Assembly (NCBI GenBank): GCA_032988165.1
Contig: JANTQF010000019.1
Coordinates: 167,353-231,352 of the forward strand
Direction: 5' to 3'
Length of the DNA: 64,000 nt
Source: Emmonsiellopsis sp. PD_33
Taxonomy: Eukaryota > Ascomycota > Eurotiomycetes > Onygenales > Ajellomycetaceae
Under the pieces are notes generated by a model, which was given only the letters and a program-made list of their open reading frames with translations, did no database searches and was not told the origin of the DNA. Of this stretch, positions 59,196 through 64,000 are shown piece after piece. Each line of letters opens with the position of its first letter. Position 1 is the first letter of the stretch. Position numbers and translations under genes: made by a program.

Positions 59196-59228
59196 CCTCC
59201 TCCTCCTCCTCCTCCTCCTCCTCCTCCT
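59196..59228. repeat. (CCT)11 microsatellite in the 5' leader
   Basis: Eleven CCT units end 28 bp before the start codon at 59,257, just after a TTATAA box, so they lie in the 5' UTR or core promoter. Confidence 0.9.
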
Positions 59229-59256
59229 AACCACCCCTCTCATCTCACTCGATTTC

Positions 59257-60821
59257 ATGTCCCGGGCACTCCAGATTCTCCGCCCTCACTTCCAACCCGC
59301 CCGTTTCTACCTTCAAGTTCGTATCAACAAGCCATCATTACTACTACCTACAACTACAACAATAAAAACCGCCCCCTTCTCCACGACCCCGACTCCCCGT
59401 ATAAGAATCATGGCCGTACGTCCATTACCCAACCCATACTCAAATTGCCATTACCCAATCTAACCACAAGCACAAACAACCAGACCGGCAACGACCAAAA
59501 AATCACCCACTGGGTCGTCCCCACCGACCCCACGGGCGAATTCAAACGCGGCCAGTCCGCCTTTCGGAACTGGATCTCGCGCGAGCCCGGCGCGAAGTTC
59601 GCACCGGAGAGCGGCAGGTATCATCTTTATGTGTCGTATGCGTGTCCGTGGGGTATGTAGATATCTTCCTACTGCTGCCTGGATGGCAAAGGGGGAGGAG
59701 GATGGGAAGGGGTTGTGCTGATTGATGTGAATTGGTTAACTAGCGCATCGGGCTCTGATTACGCGGAAACTCAAGGGGCTCGAGGAGATTGTGCCGTTTA
59801 CGGCGGTGCATTGGCATATGGGGGATTTAGGTATGTAATTTTACTTTTTTTATATGCGATAGATAAAAGAGGTTGGGAGTCTGATTTTTGGATTTTAGGT
59901 TGGCGCTTCGCGACTGCTGAAGAGAACCTGCCGGGTGAAAATGCCGTGCCTGACCCGCTGCATCCGGAGTTCACGCATCTGCGCCAGATTTATTTCTCGG
60001 TCGATCCAGAGTATAAGGGGCGCTTTACGGTGCCGACGCTGTATGATACAAAGACGGGGGAGATTGTTAGTAATGAGGTATGTACATGCATGGTGATGGT
60101 TTTTATCCAGAGTCAGGGCTGATAAAGGGGTATGTGTGTGTGTGTAGAGTTCTGAAATCATTCGCATGTTTTACTATGAGTTCGACGACCTGTTGCCGGA
60201 GAAATACAAGAATGTCGATTTATACCCGGAGCAGCTGAGGAAGGATATCGAGGAGACGAACGAGTGGACGTATAACGATGTGAATAACGGCGTTTACAAG
60301 TGTGGTTTTGCAATGTGAGTTGATAACTCACCCCAAAACTTATCAAAAACATCCCCCTCACCCAAACGAAACTAAACTAAAAAAAAACCAGAACCCAAGA
60401 AGCCTACGAAAAAGCCATCCACCCCCTCTTCACCTCCCTCGACCGCATCGAAGCCCACCTCCAACAAAAGCTCTCCTCCAACCCAAACCCTTCCGCCCCT
60501 CTCTACTACTTCGGCAACACCATCACCGAAGCCGACATCCGCCTCTTCACCACCATCGTCCGCTTCGACCCCGTCTACGTGCAGCACTTCAAGACAAACA
60601 TCCGTGACATCCGCTCCGGATATCCGGCCATCCACCGCTGGATGCGCGGGTTGTATTGGGATGTGCCTGCCTTTGGCGAGACGACGCAGTTTGAACATAT
60701 TAAGAAGCATTATACGAAGAGTCATGGGCAGATTAATCAGTATGCGATTACGCCGGCTGGGCCAGTGCCGGATATTTTGGGCAAGGAGGAGGAGGTTAGG
60801 GCTGTTGGGGGGAGGAAGTAG
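59257..60821 (+). CDS. Ecm4/Gto-type omega glutathione transferase (glutathionyl-hydroquinone reductase family)
   Basis: Exons 59,257-59,415, 59,484-59,652, 59,744-59,830, 59,899-60,077, 60,148-60,314 and 60,392-60,821 give 396 residues; all phases agree. The thioredoxin-like domain has the catalytic motif YACPWAHR (Cys107). FRNWISREPGAKFAPESGRY, GRFTVPTLYDTKTGEIVSNE and SSEIIRMFY are hallmarks of the xi-class/Ecm4 family. The helical domain ends with YPAIHRWMRGLYWDVPAF. Such enzymes reduce glutathionyl-hydroquinones and related thiol adducts. The first exon encodes 53 residues rich in Arg, Ser, Thr and Pro without acidic residues, a likely mitochondrial presequence; a second Met at residue 52 ends this exon and could start a cytosolic form. 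Confidence 0.92.
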
Positions 60822-62322
60822 GTGTATTTATTGATATGGGGATTGGTTGGTGGCAGATAGGCGGGAGGTGAAGAAACAATGACTTCGAGGACCATTCTGT
60901 ATGTATATATCTCCATTGCTTCTGGCTATAATGAAATATTAAAAATAGTATCAGAATCGTGGGGATGGTATAGTGGACGGATATAGGCTAGTGATAGATA
61001 GTATTAACTCTGCCATCCCCCGAGCTAGTATGTAACAAGTTCCCAAGGGTGCTATTTTATGTAGTTCCGCTGTATATGGATGGACGTTTCACCATCAGGA
61101 GTAGAAGCTGGCGGAGATAAATTGGATATACTGCACACCTCCCTGCTCATAAACCCTGAAGTACCCCCGATGTTCCAATGTTGTTGACATCCCCCCCATC
61201 TAGCCCCCTACAGCCCCTCAGCCCCTCAGCCCCATCTATGGCTTTCCCCCCATCTATAGAGCCTGGAGCACTTGAAAATATGGGGATGGCTAAATATGGC
61301 ATGGTAGACTTCACTAAATACCCAGTCAAAAAAAAAAACAACAAAGTTGAAAAAGTAATAGTGTAAACACAGGATTACATATAAATTTATTGGCATCAAA
61401 ATAGGTGCATAATACTCTAACCCTACTCTACTGTTACATCTACAATGCCTAATCCTGCTTAACCCTGCTTAACTGCCACATTCTCTCTCCTTGTCTGAGG
61501 CTTTCCCCACACCTGTTACAGATAGTAAATATCATATATTAATGAGGAAGGCCTGTTTAACTATGAGAGAAGGGGTCAACCCGAGAAACCTATTATAGTT
61601 TTAGGCTAGTCCCAAATAGGCTTGGCGCCAGCTGTATTAGGCCTAGCGCATTCCCAATCTGGATCAGCATGTTGAGGCTGGATTGCACTAATCGCATTGG
61701 GCCGACACCAAGCCTATTTGGGACTAGCACAAACCCGTCGGGTTTGGAAAAAACCCCGTCGGGTTTAGCGCCTCAGGCCCGATACCCGACCCAACCTGAT
61801 TTTTCAGGTTTTTTGCACAGGTTTAAGTATAAGATAATAAAAATAAAAGATAAAGAAAAGAAGAATGTTATTGACTCTGGCCTGAAAATCTTACAATCTA
61901 ATTGGCTGTTCCTGGACCTGCCTCATGTGATGTCCATATACAGGAGGTGCACTGGCCGAAAAGAGAAGGTAAGGGTGTATAGTAGGTGAAAAGAAGGAAC
62001 ATCTACATACACTGCCTGCCTCCTGTGGATGATGCGCTCTTTGCACACTAAGAGGTTCATGTGCATTGTATATTACTAGTATACTAAAATTAAATATACT
62101 ATCACCACCCCTGAAAATACCACCTAAAAACAGTCATTTTTTCCCTGCTGTGAATGGCCTGATGCCCGATGCAACCAATTTGTAAATATCAAGTGCACGG
62201 AGATAGGAGTAGTTAGTCATACAAAAATCACAAACATAGAAATATACCCTCCCCGCCCAAAGCCAAATCCATCCACTCAGCAATTAACCAATTCATCCTC
62301 AATCAATACTAGTACCCGCATC
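60822..62322. other. Intergenic region with decayed repeat fragments
   Basis: After the transferase terminator (about 60,822-61,130) comes a 400-bp patch without CpG (about 61,175-61,575), then a hairpin and short CCCGTCGGGTTT repeats (61,605-61,790), then AT-rich sequence up to the amidohydrolase promoter. The ORF at 61,669-61,989 spans the hairpin and has no domain, so it is not annotated as a gene. Confidence 0.5.
61605..61728. repeat. Perfect 21-bp inverted repeat forming a 124-bp hairpin unit (MITE-like)
   Basis: The arm GCTAGTCCCAAATAGGCTTG plus a final G at 61,605-61,625 is repeated exactly in reverse complement at 61,708-61,728. The 82-bp loop has no further strong pairing. Immediately to the right, AACCCGTCGGGTTT recurs at 61,732 and 61,751, itself a palindrome. 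The whole looks like a remnant of a small non-autonomous DNA transposon. Confidence 0.75.
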
Positions 62323-64000
62323 ATGTCCCCCACCTCCATCCTCCTCCAAAACGGCACCATCCTCGTCCCGCGCCCCGGCGCCGCAGACGACGACGTTGTC
62401 GGATTGAAAGGACACTCCCTCCTCATCGAGGGAAACACAATCACCCGCATTGCGCCGCATGCAGATCTCCAGCCTCCCTCGGCGGAGACGGAGGTGATTG
62501 ATTGTCGGGGCAAGATTGTGTCGCCGGGCTTTATCGATACGCACCATCATGTGTGGCAGACGCAGTTGAAGGGGAGACATGCGGATCAGTCGTTGATTGA
62601 GTATATGCCTAGTGGTGGGTTATATATTTATTTGTTGTTTTGCTCTTTTTGGGGTTTTAAGATGGTAGGGGAAAAAAGGGGGGATTTCCCTCGTCCCCCT
62701 TTTCTCTCGGCGATATATGTATATACAGCGACCATTTGCATGAAACATGCCCATAGCCATTCATTATGCTAATCAACCCCGTCCAGGCTATCTACAAGGC
62801 GCAAGCTACACCGCCAACGATGTCTTCTGGGGCCAGCTGGGAGGCTGTCTGGCCTCTATCGACGCCGGCACCACCACCGTCGTCGACCATGCGCATATCA
62901 ACTACTCGCCCGAGCACGGTAAGTCAAAACACCAGCAATCCATAGTTGGTGCTCAGCTTGATATTTGCGAACCTGACCCCATTACTACTAACACTGCAAT
63001 GCAGTCAACAACGCCATCTCCGCAACCGTATCTTCCGGCATTCGCTCAATCTACTGCTTCTGCCCCATCATGCGCGTCAAGTCATGGAGTCCGTCGCTAA
63101 CAATAGATCCCGAATTGTTACCACCATGGGAACTCGAACTGTTCGATAGCCTAGCGAAAACCGCCCCATTCGGCTCCGGACGGGTCCAGCTCGGCTTCGC
63201 ATTCGACCTCTGGCATTTACCCCAAGACATGCTCGTGAATCTATTCGATAGAGTGAAGCGAGCAGGCGTGAAACTAATCACAACCCATTTCATGCGGAAG
63301 ACAATCGGTTCGTCCCCCCCCCCCCGCCCCTCTTTCCCCTCCCAAATCCACACCTTACAACCTAACTAACCCCCAAACCAGGCTGGGAAGGCCCCGACGG
63401 CACCGGCCTCATCAACCACCTCTCCTCTCTAAACCTCCTAAACCCGTCCCTCCTCCTCTCCCACGCCACCAACGCCTCCGCCTCCGACGCAACCCAAATC
63501 ACCACCGCCGGCGCATCCACCTCCTCCACCCCGGAGACAGAACTCCAAATGGGCCACGGCACACCCATCTGCTTCCGCGACGACCTGCGCGCCACCGCTT
63601 CGCTAGGCATCGACTGCCACTCCGTCGCCTCCTCGGACCTCATGACCGCCATGCGCGTCGGGCTGCAGGCTGAGCGCAGCCGGAGGAACGGTTTGGTTAT
63701 TGAGGAGGGGAAGGGGCCGGTGCTGAGTCTGGATACGAGTGTGCGTGAGGTGTTTCGGTTGGCGACGATGGGGGGCGCGAGGGCGGTGGGGATGGAGCGG
63801 GAGTTGGGGAGTTTGGAGGTGGGGAAGAGGGGGGATGTGGTTGTTTTTGATATGGGGAGTCCCGGGATGGTGTGTGGGGGGGAGCAGGATGAGGTTGCGG
63901 CGGTGGTGTTGCATGCTGGGGTGAGGGATGTGGAGGTTGTGGTTGTTGTCAACGTTGAACATGCTGTCGCCGCCGACGAATTGGACGCTGCAGCCCTTTG
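62323..64000 (+). CDS. Amidohydrolase of the chlorohydrolase/cytosine deaminase-like family (3' end outside window)
   Basis: Exons 62,323-62,614, 62,787-62,918, 63,005-63,307 and 63,382 to beyond 64,000 are all in phase. Features are the beta-sandwich start ILLQNGTILVPRPG, the metal site PGFIDTHHHVWQT (His74 and His76), GTTTVVDHAHINYSPEH, a later metal-ligand His in LLLSHATNAS, and the Asp of GIDCHSVASSD, followed by the C-terminal MGGARAVGM and GKRGDVVVFD of the sandwich. This is the subtype III amidohydrolase plan used by N-ethylammeline/TRZ-ATZ chlorohydrolases and related deaminases, with one catalytic zinc or iron. The natural substrate is not evident. Two donors are weak (GTGGGT and GTTCGT). 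The stop codon lies past the window. Confidence 0.88.

Larger units (their letters stand above)
58632..59256. other. Intergenic region, uba1 3' end to the glutathione transferase promoter
   Basis: No gene. The first 300 bp are T/A-rich and should hold the uba1 polyadenylation signals. The second half is the promoter of the next gene. Confidence 0.5.

Noticed and set aside
32000..64000. tRNA genes
   Set aside because: I looked for the GGTTCGAATCC-type B box and cloverleaf context; the few GTTCGA matches (near 34,125, 45,325 and 46,330) have no matching A box or stems.

Overview
The window is nuclear DNA of a filamentous ascomycete, most likely a eurotiomycete (Eurotiales or Onygenales). The genes have short GT-AG introns (about 50-150 bp in most cases) and are typical fungal housekeeping genes: Anp1, Dcc1, Lyc1, Rev7, Kap114, Uba1 and an Ecm4-type glutathione transferase. 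The repeats carry heavy C-to-T decay of the repeat-induced point mutation (RIP) type. The genus cannot be fixed from sequence reading alone.

Positions 1 to about 31,946 form an AT-rich block of dead transposons in which I saw no CpG dinucleotide. It holds two same-strand copies of one Ty3/gypsy element (1-3048, cut by the window edge, and about 4183-9950). It also holds a decayed spliced ORF next to a decayed DDE integrase-like transposase (11.8-14.8 kb), a 36-bp minisatellite (14.8-15.6 kb), an orphan LTR candidate (16.1-16.8 kb), a 37-bp minisatellite (18.8-19.1 kb) and several short dispersed repeats. A structurally complete 7.7-kb Ty3/gypsy chromovirus lies at 20,447-28,137, with 460-bp LTRs and a perfect 5-bp target duplication. 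A 42-bp inverted repeat with possible TA flanks sits at 10,597 and 31,854, so its right copy lies about 90 bp from the end of the CpG-free block.

From about 31.95 kb onward the base composition is normal and genes are dense. In order: an SDR-family protein (33.0-34.2 kb, +) lacking the catalytic Tyr; the mannan polymerase subunit Anp1 (35.2-37.0 kb, +); the cohesion clamp-loader subunit Dcc1 (38.8-40.2 kb, +); a Lyc1-type lysine acetyltransferase (40.4-41.6 kb, -); an RNF216-like RBR ubiquitin ligase with an apparent one-base frameshift (42.8-45.3 kb, +); Rev7 of DNA polymerase zeta (47.9-48.9 kb, -); an alpha/beta hydrolase (49.3-50.3 kb, +); karyopherin Kap114/importin-9 (50.7-53.9 kb, +); ubiquitin-activating enzyme Uba1 (55.3-58.6 kb, +); an Ecm4/Gto-type omega glutathione transferase (59.3-60.8 kb, +); a small decayed repeat island with a perfect hairpin (61.2-61.8 kb); and an amidohydrolase that runs off the right edge (62.3 kb to end, +).

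The genes do not form a pathway cluster. Dcc1 and Rev7 both serve DNA replication and repair, and Uba1 and the RBR ligase both serve ubiquitination, but this looks like ordinary fungal gene order. I found no secondary-metabolite cluster, no Starship captain, no CRISPR array and no tRNA or rRNA gene. The unusual signals are the absolute CpG loss with a sharp edge, the inverted repeat at that edge, and an antisense ORF carried inside the chromovirus.
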